Below are positions 50,846 through 63,939 of a stretch of DNA of 64,000 bases, in pieces. The notes beneath the pieces are model-generated. The model made no database searches, was not told the origin of the DNA, and worked only from the letters and a program-made list of their open reading frames with translations. Origin of the DNA: Rhynochetos jubatus (lineage: Eukaryota > Chordata > Aves > Eurypygiformes > Rhynochetidae); contig CM050648.1 of NCBI GenBank assembly GCA_027574665.1, forward strand, positions 64,931,363 to 64,995,362, in the 5' to 3' direction. The position numbers were made by a program, and so were the translations under genes. Numbering within the stretch: the stretch's first letter is position 1; the number at the start of each line of letters is the position of its first letter.

Positions 50846-53800
50846 GAACTAATGGAGTTCATCAAACTGCAGAGATCAGGAAACTGGGAGAAATTTTGAC
50901 TAGACCACTGTCTTTTTTTTTTTTTTTTACATTACATTGATGGGTTTGTTATTGGTTTTCACTCTTTGAGTCATTATCCCTTCTACATCATGAATTGTTC
51001 TCTTACTGGTATAAAGACATCCCCTAGCAAGCAAAGGCATCAAAATTACTGTGTAAAAATAGCTGGAAATATGAACAGTTGAACCGAATAAAGGTGAGGA
51101 GGGAATCAATACTGAGCATAACGCTACCTTTAAGTGGATGCAGTACATGAGATCCTCTTTGGATCTGAATTTTCCAGGTGAAACCCATTAGTTGTTGGTT
51201 CAAAGCTCCACATTACCTGAAAGGCAGAGTTTAAAATGCACAAATAACAGCATTTAGACCCCACTAATTTTCTGTGGGAAGCAGTCCTTGAAGTCTCAAG
51301 CTTCGTGTTTTGTGAGGGCATCCTGCAAACTGAGATTTTTAAAATGTTCTCCCTCAAGTGATTATGAAAATATACAGGATTTTTGGGGTTTGTGGGGTTT
51401 TTTTTGCTAGCCTACTTCTCTAATTTAAATGCTTTCATTTTGCTCGCCAGATATTATACAGTGCTCTTCTAGCTTTTGCTCAGGCAAGCCTGAACGCAAG
51501 CAGTGAGATGCCCATGCCCACAGGGTGTGGGTCAGAGTCCCTCTGTGTGACGGAGGATGTGGGGCTCTGGCTACAGAGTCCTCACTGCCCTCTCCGGTGT
51601 TGGCAGGGACTGGGCACCAGGAAGTTGTCTGTTGGTCGGGTCTGTTTGGCCTCCTAAGGATTGAAATTTAGGATGGGATAATCTGTAAACATTAAGCATA
51701 GTTTATGCTCTACTGGGAGATCAGGAGGAGCAATGCCAGGAACAAAGTGCCTTTTGGCCATCCTCCCATCTATGTCCTCTGCTGACCTGGCTGTGCTTTG
51801 GCCTTGTTGAAGCACAGGCCTTTTGATTAATTATAAATTCTAAGAAATAAAGGTATTACAAATAAAAACTAGTTACTAGTTCAATGGAAAATGCTACCCT
51901 GCAGCAGGAAAAAGCTGCAGTTATCATGCATCACCACTGTATGCCACTACAGCCTAATTACTCCAGTGTGTCCCAGAGATGTGGCACTGCTACAGCAAAC
52001 CCCCAAGAAACACTTAGTTAATATTAAATTGTAATCCTATTACCTTTAGATGTTTTCAGTGTTGTTAATCTCACACTTTCCAAGTCAGCAGTTTAAAAAC
52101 AGATTATCTGAAAATCATAATGCCATTAACCTCTTTGTCCATATGCCATTTTTAAGCACAGGAACGAACAGGAGTCAAAATAATAATAAATTTATATTTT
52201 CAGTATATTTTTTTCTTAAGAATATTCTGTATGAATTTAAAATTAATCCAAAAAAGTACCAGCCATGGAACAGAGTATTTTCATAATCTATTTATGCTAA
52301 AGATAATATAAAAATGAATAGCCAGAAATTAATTATCTCATCCACTGTCTTTTATAAGTCCTCTATTGGAGTGGTACAAAATTACCGTCAGATTTCTATC
52401 CTTGCATCAAAAGGATTAAATAAAATGAATTACAGAAGAATTATTAGTTTTATACCTTGAAATATATTTCTAGAGTTAATTTACATCCTAATAAAATTTT
52501 TGTTAGAATTTCACTAGTGATATTGAAAACAAATCTTTGCAACACAAAATACCAGGGCCAACCAAAAACTAATTTATTTCATGGCGGCAGAACTTGAAGA
52601 ACTTCTTAAGCACTTGTGCATACATGCTTAAGTAAGCTTACAGGTGTTTAGGTAAGCATTTGCATGCTTTTTGAACCATAACCTGAATCGCATCTCCATT
52701 TTTGCTGCTTTCTCCTACAGGGATGAAGTCTGCCAGAATGTTTTCTTTTTGATCCCTTCAATTTTCTTATCATTCTCATTTGTTGTTTCTATATCTGATT
52801 ATTAACAGAGTTAAACAACTGCTCATTTCCGTCTCTTTCTACATCTATTCTTCTGCTTTCTTCTGTTTTTATTCTGTCTGCAGTTTTAACTATTATTTGC
52901 TCTAAAAAAATCCTTATAAGTGGGAGAGGGAAGATGGTCAGATCAAGGACTCCCAATGAGTAATTGTAGAAAGCATTATTTTGACAAAATCATTCCTAGA
53001 AATTCTAGGATCTCTAATAGAAATTGTAAGGAATATCTTCTCCGTCTCGAGGGCAAGAGCCAAGTGACCTAGAATTGTAGTCTGAGCACGAGCAGACACC
53101 GGGATGTTTAAATTCAAAACTTCACAACATATTACTCTTGTACAGGCTTATCACCACCACGCCCAGGGAATCACAGACCCTCTTGGATCGCACCCTCTGC
53201 ATCCCCCAGTCAGTGAGGAAGATGGGTCATGGTACACGTGGAGCGTGTTTCCTTCTGTGGCTGAGGTGCCTGCTCATCTTTGAGAAGTGGTCACAACGAA
53301 ATAAAAAGAGAGCAACCCAGGGTTTCCTTGGAGCTGTGTGACATTAAATCACCTATTTACAAAATAGATTAATATAGGAAGTTGTATTAAACAGCTGCAA
53401 TGGCTGGGGGGGAAGGTGGGGGGTGGGTGTGTGATGGGAAGAAACTTCTCCCTCGAAGGCATATCATTAGAAGGCTGGGAGCTGTACCGTCACTAAGGTG
53501 GGTTGTTTCAGTGCTGGAGAACTTTTCAGCTCATTTTTAAAGAGCGACTGGTAGAGCTTGATGATGCGTCTTCTGCAACAATGCAACAGCAGTTGTATGG
53601 AGGTGGTACAACGGGATGTATTTTTTTTCTAAGAACCCTTCCTTAGGTCCTCTGGGGTTTCTTTAGCCAATGTGACACATGATTGCTACCAGCAAACAGG
53701 AACCAATCCAAATATTTAGATCTAGACGTGACCTCAATCATATACTGGGCTACGTCTGTCTAATAATTAGTCACTACGCGTACGTTTGACACTGTAGTTT

Positions 53801-56800
53801 ACACCTCTGTAGCAATTCCTGTTTCTGAGTAGAGCGTGACAGTTGAGCTCTGTGAGGGGTTATTCAAATCCCATAAGTGAACAATCCCTTCCACAAGAGA
53901 TCTCAGAGTAACTGTTGGGAAAAAATGAAAATGTAATCTTTGTCCAATAATGTCTCTAGGGGAAGGAAACCTAAATCAAGTAATGTTGGATCTTTGGAAC
54001 ATTGTATTAGGCAAATTAGGCATTTTAGTTTTCTTTAAAAACCTTATAGTAGGACTACAACAGTGCCGTGCTGGGTGTGAAAGGGAAATAACTATCAGTT
54101 GTGAAATATCTTTGGATGGTTTAGTAACATTACCATTCACAGCCACGGAATACATTATGTTTTATTGTAAACTTTGTTCCTCAGAGTAGTATAAATCTTG
54201 AAAGTGTGTCAATACTCGGCAAAGTAAATAGTCTCTGGAGGCAAAAAATGTTTAAGACCATCTATCAAATATAAGAAGTTGATAGCAATTAAAATCAGAG
54301 CTGTTTATGTATAAACATAAATTGCAGAGGTAGCTTAAAACTGGCCAGTAAAAATCTTGGCTGGGTAGAAATTCCAATTGCAAAAGACTGCAAAATAGCA
54401 ACATCTGAATTTTAAGGACTGTTTTCGTAGCATACACTTTTTTTTTTCCTTAGGGGCAATATTTTCTATGAATTTTTATGACATTAAGGGGGACTTATAT
54501 ATTTATTTATTTCCACATCCAGGCATTGTTAAAAACAACCAAAACCCACACACCAAAAAACCAACAAAACAAATACTGAGTAAACCCAAAACAGCTTAGA
54601 TATAAAATATTGCTTGTATTAGATGGACGCTAAACCAGATTATATTTCAGTGCCCACTTTTCCCCCAAAGTGATACAGAGAAGGATGGGGAACTATTTTA
54701 AGTTAATTACTGTAATCCTTAATGATGAATATTTTTATAAGGGAATGTACTTACAATCCTTTGCATTACCGTGTATTTGAGTGGAATTATTAACTGTGTC
54801 TCCTTAATGCGTGAGGCCCTGAGGAAATGGTCCACTGTGGGCAGCCTGCACAGTGTTGTTTTTCAGTACAGTTACAGCACTCAGGACTTCAGCAGGATGA
54901 AAGCCCAGATGGAGAAAGAGCACTGGGGTCTCCTTCCCTCCAGGAGAGGAAACAGGCTAACCCGCTTAACCCAGCTGCTGGGTACCTGAGCTGCCGGCTT
55001 GAGAGGAATGTGCTGGTCTTGCTCCAGGTAGACTGTCAGATCTCCTGAGATGGGGAGATGTGCCTTGACTTACCCTTGCGCTGCGTCCAGCAGGATATGC
55101 CCACCGCTTGCCGTCCTGCATAGTCTTCAGTGCAACTACAAACAAGCACTGTACCGACAAGATGTGCACGTTTCCTAGGTTTGGTCTTGTGGACACTCTC
55201 AGATTGCTGTGATTTGGGCAGTCCTTGGGGGAGATGCAAAGCGTGCAGCCGGAGTGCTGGTTAACGTGCTGGTGGAGGGGGTGTTGTGCTGGGCTGTTGG
55301 TGGAACCTGCCTCTTCTGCCAAGGCTTCCGTGACGATAGGGATCTGCTAACACGCACCCTGCAGCACCACATCATAGGCTAAATGGAGCCAGAGAGGCTA
55401 CCTCCGTTTTTAAACATGGGGAAGGTGGGAAGAGGGCACCCGACTTCAAATGTGACCGTCCTGGAGAGGCTTGAAGCGTAGGGGTGCCCTGCTCACAGTG
55501 AGTTCTGCTGCAACAACAATGAGGAGTGACCCTTCCAGCCAGTGACACAGACACGGGGAACCTTGCTTGCAGCAGGAGTGGTGCCAAGCTGCTGGCTGGA
55601 CAGGAGAGGCTGTGGCTGGGAATCTTTGAAAGGAACGATTCAAAAGCCACGCTTGAAAGTGAAATAAAGCTACAAAAACTGAGATTGGATGCTGTTAAAC
55701 AGAGCATAATGTGCAATGTTTATCTGAAATTAATGATGCTTGCATGCCTTCAAAGTGCATTTTAATATTTAAATTGATGCAAATGTAAATTATTAAAATA
55801 AAGTGTCCGTGAATTATCACCCCTAAGCTTCCGAGTTACAGTGCTAGAAAATGAAAGGGAAAGAGTCCCTAGGTCAGCTAAGTAAAGACTCTTCCCATGT
55901 TGGATTTCTTGCACTGCAGAGAGCCTCTTTTCCCTCCTGATCAGCTGTGGGAAAGATATCTCAGGGAAGAAAATCTTAGAATGGGATCCAAATGAGGAGC
56001 TGGTAGGTAACGGAGAGATTTTGGTTTTCTAAACACACTCACCAAGGAGTGGACTAATTCTGGCATTAGGCAGAGAAGGAACACCCGTATCAGGAGTGTC
56101 CTCCCATCTCCCTTTCTTTTAGAGGAAGATCAGTCCAGCAGCTCTTTCTACATCTCCTTCAGAAGGGTTGAAAAGGAAGAGGGCTTTTTTTAAGTGCTCC
56201 TAGATTTCTATAGGGAAAGAGAGACTAGACTTCCTCGCAGAGTGACAGCACTCCTGCCGTGTGCGCATGACGGGATGAAACCGTAACACGCGTTAGATGG
56301 TAAGATGCCGATTCACTGCAGGCAGGTGCTATACCTTGGGTCTCTCTTCGGCTTTCCTGGAGGAGTCCTTGGGCGAGGGAGTAGTCTTCAGTCTTCGGCT
56401 TCCAAGGGCAGGGCTGCTGATGGGTCTCTTAGTAACTCAAGAGGTAAAGGGAAGCCATAGGAAATAAAAGTATTCTGGGGTTTTTAAACTTAGACTTTAT
56501 CTTACAGTTTCTCCACCAAGAATTTGTAAGAATTTCAAAAGCCAGACATGAACAAATCAACAGAGGAAACAGTATCTGAACCACAATGCAGGCATTTATT
56601 GTCTCCTTGTGCATTAAATTACCCAATTAATGTTTCCTGTTGCCTTAGCCTGTTCTAATAATGCTTGACTGTCGCTTATCAGCCCCTAATCTTCTGAATG
56701 ATGAGCAAGAACTGCAGCTGGATTTACAAGAGCCTTTGGGGCACAATACCAAACTCCCAGAGCGCCAAAGATCCATCCTTGGAATTATGCTTATTAGGGG

Positions 56801-59800
56801 TTCTCATTCATTACCATTTCCTTCACACAGATATCCACTAATAAGATCAGCTCAGCTTTATTACTTAGTAAGTACTATTAAAATAGATACACTGGACAAC
56901 CAATCTCTGTGTATAATGCATGCCTCAAAAAATAAGCTTTTCCTTGCATAAAAAAAAGTCATTTCAGATACCAATACGCCTTCTAGTCAACTGAGTTTGC
57001 CTGCTTTGTGGGCTTTTTTTTCCTGGAATGGTAACCTGTAGTTTAAGATGTTTTGAGGTGAGAAAGATGTTTCCGGAGTAACTGAAAGTGATTTTTATGG
57101 GCTGTGTGCATGAGTTAACTAATTAGAGTAACAATGATGGGAAAGAATTGAGGGTAATAAGCAACTAACAGGGATAAATGATTTTTAATAGACAATGGTA
57201 GCGTCTTTAGAATGATAAATACTTTCCTGTTGTATGATAATAAATAAATAAATCTATTTTGCTAAGAGACCCTTCTTATGAACTGTGAGGCCAGTGAGGG
57301 GGGAGGAATAGATTCATTTAGATAAAATGCTATTAAATTGCCTGTATACTGTCCTGTCAGACAACTATCGACCCCATCCCATGGGAGAAATTGATTTCTG
57401 TGCAGAGAGCTATGTGCTCTCTGCAGTGTATTGCTTCAGTGCTACTGCTCCGGTAATCACACACGGCTGCCTCTCTTCCTTTCATTCTCTCTCCCTCTGT
57501 CTATTTGTTGTGGAAAGATTGATTGAGAGACATGAGGGATTTAGATTGCCATATTTGTTGTTATTTGGCCTTTCCAATTATATTCTGTTAAAAATGTAAA
57601 TACTTAATTTGTAGTAATGTACATGTGAATTTGCTTAAGTGGGCTGCGAGTAAGGCTTTCAGGAGGAAGCATTTGCCTTTGTTCTCCCTACACCTATTAG
57701 AGCTGACTCAGTGAAGTGAATTCAGATGCAGCCAGGGATGCTCCCTGCCTCAGCAAAGCTATCGAGGATAGTTCTCAACACAACAAGATCTAACAATGTG
57801 AAAATTAATCCAAACTAGCAATGCCAGAATCCCATAAGTGCTGAAAACGGAAATGTTACGTGATCCTTTCTTTGGTTTGGATTGGTTTTCCTTCTTCTAG
57901 GCATAAATAACTTTTGCCATCTCTCACTAATGACAGTCATTTTTTAACAAGACAAAAGCACTTGAGGTCAAGAAATGTCAACATTAAAGTTCAAAGGCAG
58001 TTTTAAATCTTCCTCCTCTGCAGGAAAAGAAGAAACAACATATTTAATTGTCATGAGACGGTCACATGCTGTTTCTCGAGTAATACGCCTTCAGTTTATA
58101 AAACTGTTTGTCCAATGAGTTATGTATGTGTAGACGTTTTCTACTATTTCTTGTCATTCTTGCATTAGTTTTATTGTTACGACTCACTTTAGCATCATTA
58201 CAGCTAAAGCAGGTGTTTGAATGTCTGCCTGCGGGAATCTAGGTCCTTGCTGTTCTCTGAGAGTGTTCCTTGGCCTTTGCACGTGGTGGGGGGAGGGAAT
58301 CTCTGAATGGGAAAAAGCTAGGAGAGACCTTCTTGCTCTACCACATGCTAAGGGCATGGAAGGGAAGAAAGATCTGCTGGCAGAACGCAACTATAATTTA
58401 GGAGACGCAGGCTGCTGTATTAGGCCTTGGGAGGAAAGTGTAGGGTGGCTTAAATAGTGACAGGTATGAACCCAGACTTAAAGACCAGCAACCTGCAGAG
58501 TCCATCTTTGCACAAGGCTATGCAACATCCGGAGTTTCAATGCTTTTATTTTTATCATGCTGGGTGGACAAAGCTGCAAAAGCAGAATCACTGGTGGTCT
58601 GTAAAAATCAGTAAAGACAGGATGCAGCTTCTCCTTTGCCTTTTACTTGCCCACATCTTTTAATCTGTAGTAAATAGACATAAAATGCTGTTCAGTCAAA
58701 ATGACACTGCCTTACACCGGTACCATATGCTTTCTCCCTCCTCTGTGAAGAAATGGCAGAACCAGGAGGAAGTCACCACGAGCAAGGAACGTTCAGTGCC
58801 TTAGAAAAATCTAGCTGTGCTCTTGGGCACGTAGCCAGCTTTCCCTACCTGTACCCCAGTAGCTGTTTGACAAAGCTGCGGCAGCCTTTTTGAGAGGTGA
58901 CATGAGGCCGCGGGGCAGAGCCCAAGCCAGCAAAGTGCTCCAGCACAGCTCTGGTAGAGGGGGAGCCATGGTGGGAGAGGAAAGTACCAGCACCCTGCGG
59001 AGGTCCTGCAGCAGTTGTGAGGTTGCTGCCATAGAAGGGGTCAAGGATGACCATGGAGCAGGTTTGAAAGTGAGATGGAAAGAGGATTGCTTAATTGGAG
59101 GCCTTTTTGGTGGGGACAGTGGGAAAGGCAGGCCTGTTATAAACAGGGACAACCACAACAGAAGGACCAGACAGAAACTTTGTCAGAATAAAACCAGGAG
59201 CCTCACCCTCCCTTTCCCTCTGCAGGGGTTAGTGACACCAGTTTCCAGATCCCATTGTTTGTGTCTGGCCAAACCTTTCACCTGGTGCTTAATGGTGAGT
59301 GGGACCATTGTTGCAGGGAGTTGGCTGAGATCTGGAGTGATGCTGGAGGAGAATAGAGACATGCTGGAAGAAAGGCTGAAAAATTACACCTAAAATACTG
59401 TTTCAGAGAGGATGCCCCACATTTCTAAGTCAGATTCGCAGACCCTTGAGTCCTGTTGTTGTCTGTGAGTCCTGAATGCTTCCATTTTTTTACTGCATAC
59501 AGCTTAGATCTTTTTTTTTTTTTTTTTTCATCTCACCTGGACATGGTGTTCTTCATTCCACGTCTTCATTTGTTACAGAATACAACAGTAATATTACAAT
59601 TCAATGTTTATGGCAGTGGTAACAATTCTGCAATAGATAACCAGCATGCAGGCAATGAGCAGGGAAGCTTTCACGGGCACATGAGCATGTAAACTATCAC
59701 GTGAGTCAATTCAAAATGTGTCCGACCTTAAAAAATTCACATGTTGCTACATCTCCTTTGCAGGGAACAAAACAGTTCAGGATCCTTAACTATGAAATCT

Positions 59801-61089
59801 AACATGTAAATGTAAGATACTACTATTGTGTGAAGAAGCCTCTAAATCTGTTGTTGTTCAGAGAGTCTGGGGAGAGAGAAAACATTCGTTCCTGTTGATG
59901 TGACAGCCTGTGATTTCCAAATGGCGTGTCCGTTCTCAGCAGTGGCACCGGGAGGCGCTGAGCTCTGCAAAGGATGTTTCTAGTCCCATCTTCAGCACTT
60001 TTAGGCCTAGGGGCCAGTTTAGGAAAGCATATTTGTTGGTGAATCTCCAAAGTGGAAAACTCAAAAATACATCATTATTAAGTATGTATTTAATGATCCA
60101 TTGGAGTAAGCACAACTTTGCAACGAAGGAAACTCGCAGCTGTGCAGAGATGCAGCTGAGATGGGAACGCTCAAGCTGGGTGGCAGAAACCATTGGAGAA
60201 AATCCCTGACTGCAGCAACACAAACTCAGCACCTCTTAACTTCTGGCCTGAAGGTGTGAGATTTTTTTCCCTCTCTCTTGGGTTGGAGAAAGGGAAGGAG
60301 AATCTGCACTGTGGGGTTTTGTTAGAAATACAGAGAGAGGTGATAGGGGAACAAGGATGAGGAGCCAGAAAGACAGAAGGAAGATGGAAATGTGGGGTAG
60401 TATGTATGTGGGGATTTGTTTAGGTAATGGACGCCGCTACGTTTATCTGGGGAATCGTCGTTGTGTGAGTACATATGAAGGAAAGGAGTCAGGCATGTGG
60501 GGAACAACAAGAGGCCCCAAAAGTGAGACCTATACCAGAGCAGGGCTCTTTATCTCTTCTCAGGTATAATAAGATGCTTACAGGAGTAGTTTTGATCCAA
60601 TTGTGACAAAGCTGACACCTCTCATAAAACAATCAGGGACTTGAAATGAAATTGATGTGAAAGGGACCTTAGAAATACTAGAGGGGTACAAGTATGAATT
60701 GCATCTCTCAGGTATGAAATTTCTTGGGACCTGTTCTCATTTGCTTATGTGTATTTTTAATTGGGCAGAACTGAATCTGATAGCCCGTTAGAAGTACATC
60801 CAAAGGGAACTGCTGGATGCCCCTTATCCAGTGTTCCGATGCTTCCCTCTTACAACTGGGTGACTTTTGCACTGTGATCACTTCTTGTAAAATAAACAAA
60901 GCAAACTACCCCTAATTGGAGGGTCTAGTGTTGCTAAGCCCAGGCTTTTTATAAGACACCCTTGCAGTCCAAAGTACCTTAGCTTCCATCTATCCTTTTA
61001 TTGTTTGTATGTGTCTGTGCTTCAGAGAATGTTTAATCAAGGGAGCAACTGCCTCTCATCCCCATCCTGACTAATTTAATGCAAGAATC
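50846..61089. other. Long gene-poor region, 50.8-61.1 kb
   Basis: No convincing gene in 10 kb. AT-rich unique blocks at about 51840-52560, 53930-54200, 55640-55815, 56450-56950 and 57310-57600 look like candidate conserved elements. A TAAA run lies at 57237-57253 and T tracts near 50911-50929 and 59511-59528. One exon-like block at 59226-59294 (plus) has good splice signals but no support from neighbours. Confidence 0.4.
57401..57425. other. Perfect short hairpin, 10-bp stem and 5-base loop
   Basis: TGCAGAGAGC at 57401-57410 and GCTCTCTGCA at 57416-57425 are exact reverse complements separated by TATGT. The stem is too short for a microRNA precursor. It could be a symmetric protein-binding site. 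Confidence 0.8.
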
Positions 61090-61270
61090 CATCATTTTAA
61101 TGGAAACTTTATTTGTGCATCATGTAGCCTTTCATGTCTGTGAAAGGGAGAGCAAAGAAAGGGAGAAATTGTCAAACGACTCCATTGGTAAAGGGTGAAC
61201 AGCTTACAGAGCTTACTTCCGGACTGATGTTTTTCTTCGATTCAGCGTCTTCCTCTTTTTCCACCCATTG
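61090..61270 (-). CDS. Candidate terminal exon of an unidentified minus-strand gene
   Basis: The minus strand has the acceptor CATGTTTGTCCTTAG ending at 61271. Joined to the preceding block, one frame ends MGGKRGRR then TGA at 61244-61242. The other ends TSVRK then TAA at 61215-61213. An AATAAA lies at 61113-61108 on the same strand, at a suitable distance for a short 3' UTR. A GTAAGC at 61216 could alternatively be a donor, making a 54-nt internal exon. The right-hand boundary (61270) is sequence-based, and the left end is inferred from the poly(A) signal. Confidence 0.35.
61108..61113 (-). terminator. Minus-strand poly(A) signal AATAAA
   Basis: The plus strand reads TTTATT here, giving AATAAA on the minus strand. 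It lies about 130 nt beyond the TGA of one candidate reading frame and fits the terminal exon proposed at 61090-61270. Confidence 0.4.
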
Positions 61271-62157
61271 CTAAGGACAAACATGAAGAAACTTGTGAGA
61301 ACAACTTACAGGAAAGTTGCAGTACAGGGAAACAAACAGAATACCTGAGCATTGGTTACAAATGTTCCCAGGTCAGAGACCAAAGAACCATGTTACACTT
61401 TGAATGACGCTTTTTGAAATTGAGAACTTCAAACCTGTCTCCAGTTCTCTTCCAAGCCCTGCAGGACCCCACAGCTATAATTAGCACCCATATAGATGCA
61501 TTCAGGTACAGATTCGGCTTCCTCATACCTTGGTTTGATTTATCTAAGAGTGGGCTGCATTAGCCTGGCAGGGTGATGAGAAAAACTCCTGTTGTTCTGT
61601 GTTTTGAGGTGGTAAGTGCAGGTAGATTCCCCTGCTTTTGACCCAATGAATTTCCTTTAAAGGAAAGAAAGGTAGGCTGTTCTAAAAGGCCACAAAACGT
61701 GGACTAATGATTCCTGTTTGTCAGTCTGATACCTCCATTCTTATGTTTCACTGTTTCCTCCTGCTTGATCTGTTCTGTATGTTCAAATGTGAAGCTTTTG
61801 GTTTGATCCTGAATCTGTGTTTGAAAAAAAATTAATGAACCTCCACTGTGGTGCTGATGAACGCATACCCTAAACTACCATTGGCCTTCTTTCTGCCACT
61901 ATGTGTTTCCTATTCCTGTCTCGGCTAGCCACCCGTATCTTTGCAATTTTGTGGCATAGTTATTTCCACTAATTCTCTAGTTTCAGCTTCCCACCAAGTA
62001 TAAAGCAACAAACAGGAGAGACGTTGTTTCAAGTACAATGCAGCCAGTTCTCTTGTTTACATCCCTTCATCTGGTAAACACACGCTTGAGCTGAAATACT
62101 GCTGACTTCTCAGAAGTCACCTGTTAAATCAACTTTGTCGGGAGGACTCTCACTTAC

Positions 62158-62304
62158 AGATGGACTGGACAGTGGAAGTTGTACCGCCTCTGGGAATTCC
62201 ACCTCCGTGAGATCTGGCCTCCTGGGACATCATCCGGGAGGCCTGGGATCCACGGGAGATCCCGCTGCTGGTAAAACCTGTTGAATGGGCTGAGCTTTTG
62301 GCAC
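62158..62304 (-). CDS. Candidate exon of an unidentified minus-strand gene
   Basis: On the minus strand, CTCCTCTGTAACTGTTCTAG is a good acceptor ending at 62305, and GTAAGTGA is a near-consensus donor beginning at 62157. The 147 nt are a multiple of three. Two frames are open. One is Ser/Gly/Arg-rich and disordered-looking (contains SSGISRGSQASRMMSQEARS). The other is rich in aromatic and basic residues (contains NRFYQQRDLPWIPGL). The third has a TGA in the middle. The Ser/Gly-rich frame would resemble a C-terminal tail. It could instead be a non-coding RNA exon. Confidence 0.4.
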
Positions 62305-62979
62305 CTAGAACAGTTACAGAGGAGTTATTACGGACAGGAAGGAACCTTACGTGATAACTATAAACTACTGTGTTTCAAAAAGATACAATGCTAGCAAAAG
62401 TGTTGAAAGGCCACTGATTACTTGACTTGTTCCATCAGTACACTGCTTTTTAGCTGCTGCCTTGGGGAAAGGACATTCACAGTGTTTTGTGGATGTTCCC
62501 AGAACACAAAGAAAATCTACGACTCTTGCACAGTCTGTTTTTGATAAGTTTGGATCTCCAAAACTGTTTGAGCACAGTTTGTCTCTGCTGAAATCTCAGT
62601 TTTCTGAGGAGCTCCCTGGGGACTGTGGAACAAACTCCCGCAGGGGTTTAGGATTGTTGTAGACCTCACCACTTACTGTTCCACGTGACAGCTACGCTCC
62701 TTTCACTTCACGTTCCATAGCATAAGCCTATGCATAATAAAATTCAAACACAGCAAGTTGTGGTTAGCCAGTGGCCAATTTATATCTCCACCTCAGTATA
62801 AATAAGCCCCAAGCAAAGTATTCCACTGCAAACTCTTTTTCTCCTGTGAGAGGAGCAAAGCATTAGCAACGACAAATGTTAGTGATAATGCTTAAAGCAT
62901 TTCTGAAGGATGCTCAAATATTTTGGTGATGAGCTTGTTATAACATCTTCTGTAAAGTGATACTGAACAATACTCATAC

Positions 62980-63018
62980 CCTGCCGCAGAATCAGCCGCT
63001 CCGTAGAGCGTGTTTGTT
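62980..63018 (-). CDS. Candidate exon of an unidentified minus-strand gene (upstream of two others)
   Basis: On the minus strand a polypyrimidine tract and CCCCCCAG end at 63019, and a donor GTATGAGT begins at 62979. The block between is 39 nt. Two of its frames remain open when spliced to the block at 62158-62304. One begins QTRSTERLILRQ, the other TNTLYGAADSAAG. I recognise neither. The evidence is only splice-site quality and consistent phase with the following blocks. Confidence 0.35.
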
Positions 63019-63939
63019 CTGGGGGGAGGAAGGGTTACAGTCGGAATGCAAAGGTTAAGAAGATGTGTTTGAAGAGCAAGAGATTTCAGCGAGCACCTGC
63101 GGAAATGAAATCAGCCCCTTTTAGCTCTCAATCAGGCAAAGAATGTGTGGCAAGCTCTCCTGCTGCAGGGAGCCAGAGCTCACACCTGTCTTGGCAATGT
63201 TACAGAGCTAGCGTTTTGCACATGGATAAAAGCTCTTTTGGAGCATCTCCTGTAGGCATGGCTAAGGTTCCCTGTTCCCGAAACAGTGGTTTTCATAGAA
63301 GGCCATAGTTGATACAGACATTACACTGAATAAAACTAGGAATTGTTAAATGGTTACTTTGCTCCTCTTTCTTCTAGAGACTCTTAGCACACGGAGGGAT
63401 CCAAATCTTCAGTCTTATCGTTTAGAAACTGCAAATTTGTGCTCTCTATAGGGCAACACCACCAAAGAGTTTGCAACTGGTTATGAGTGTGCTGAGTACT
63501 GCTGTACCACCCCTACCTGTAACAGAAGGCAAGATGGTGCAGCTGGCTCTGCTCCAGTGTATGATTAGAATAAGTAACTGGCATCTCCTGTGTACCAGGA
63601 TTTTTCTGCTGCTAATGCAGCATGATGCCTGACAGCAGCTCTTCTCGCTCTCTCGGTCCTCCTGCTCTCCTAACTCTCTCCCATATTCTGTCCCTCTGTT
63701 GCTACCATCCCTTAAGCTCTTATCTATTGAATATTCAATAAACACTGTGCTCAGTAACCTAAACTCAGTGATCAAATCATACCGAGTAAAACTTAAAAAA
63801 CACCTCACAGGAGCCACATGCAGTATCTCTCCAAATGACCCTTAGGTCACTTATTCCCTCACTGTCTAGAGAGCCTCATGCTATGAATAATACTGACAGC
63901 AATGTAAATCATAACTTGAAAAATTAACTTGCTTCCTCT
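63019..63939. other. Sequence between the minus-strand candidate exon and the terminal CR1
   Basis: No exon was recognised with confidence. A minus-strand open frame of 123 codons at 63446-63817 has no motif I know. Further upstream exons of the minus-strand candidate gene would be expected here or beyond the window. Confidence 0.4.

Noticed and set aside
58811..59158. 115-codon minus-strand frame overlapping a 167-codon plus-strand frame (58890-59393)
   Set aside because: Both strands are open over a locally GC-richer stretch. Neither translation contains a motif I recognise.
35111..61089. CCIN or CLTA, the mammalian downstream neighbours
   Set aside because: There is no long single-exon Kelch frame as expected for CCIN, and no clathrin light-chain exon was recognised.
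62158..62304. Phase-0 reading of this minus-strand candidate exon, giving a Pro/Glu-rich peptide that joins well to the acidic QWVEKEEDAESKK in the next block
   Set aside because: It has an in-frame TGA at codon 25 and does not connect in phase to the block at 62980-63018, which also has a stop in that phase. It would need a different acceptor, for which the sequence gives weak support.
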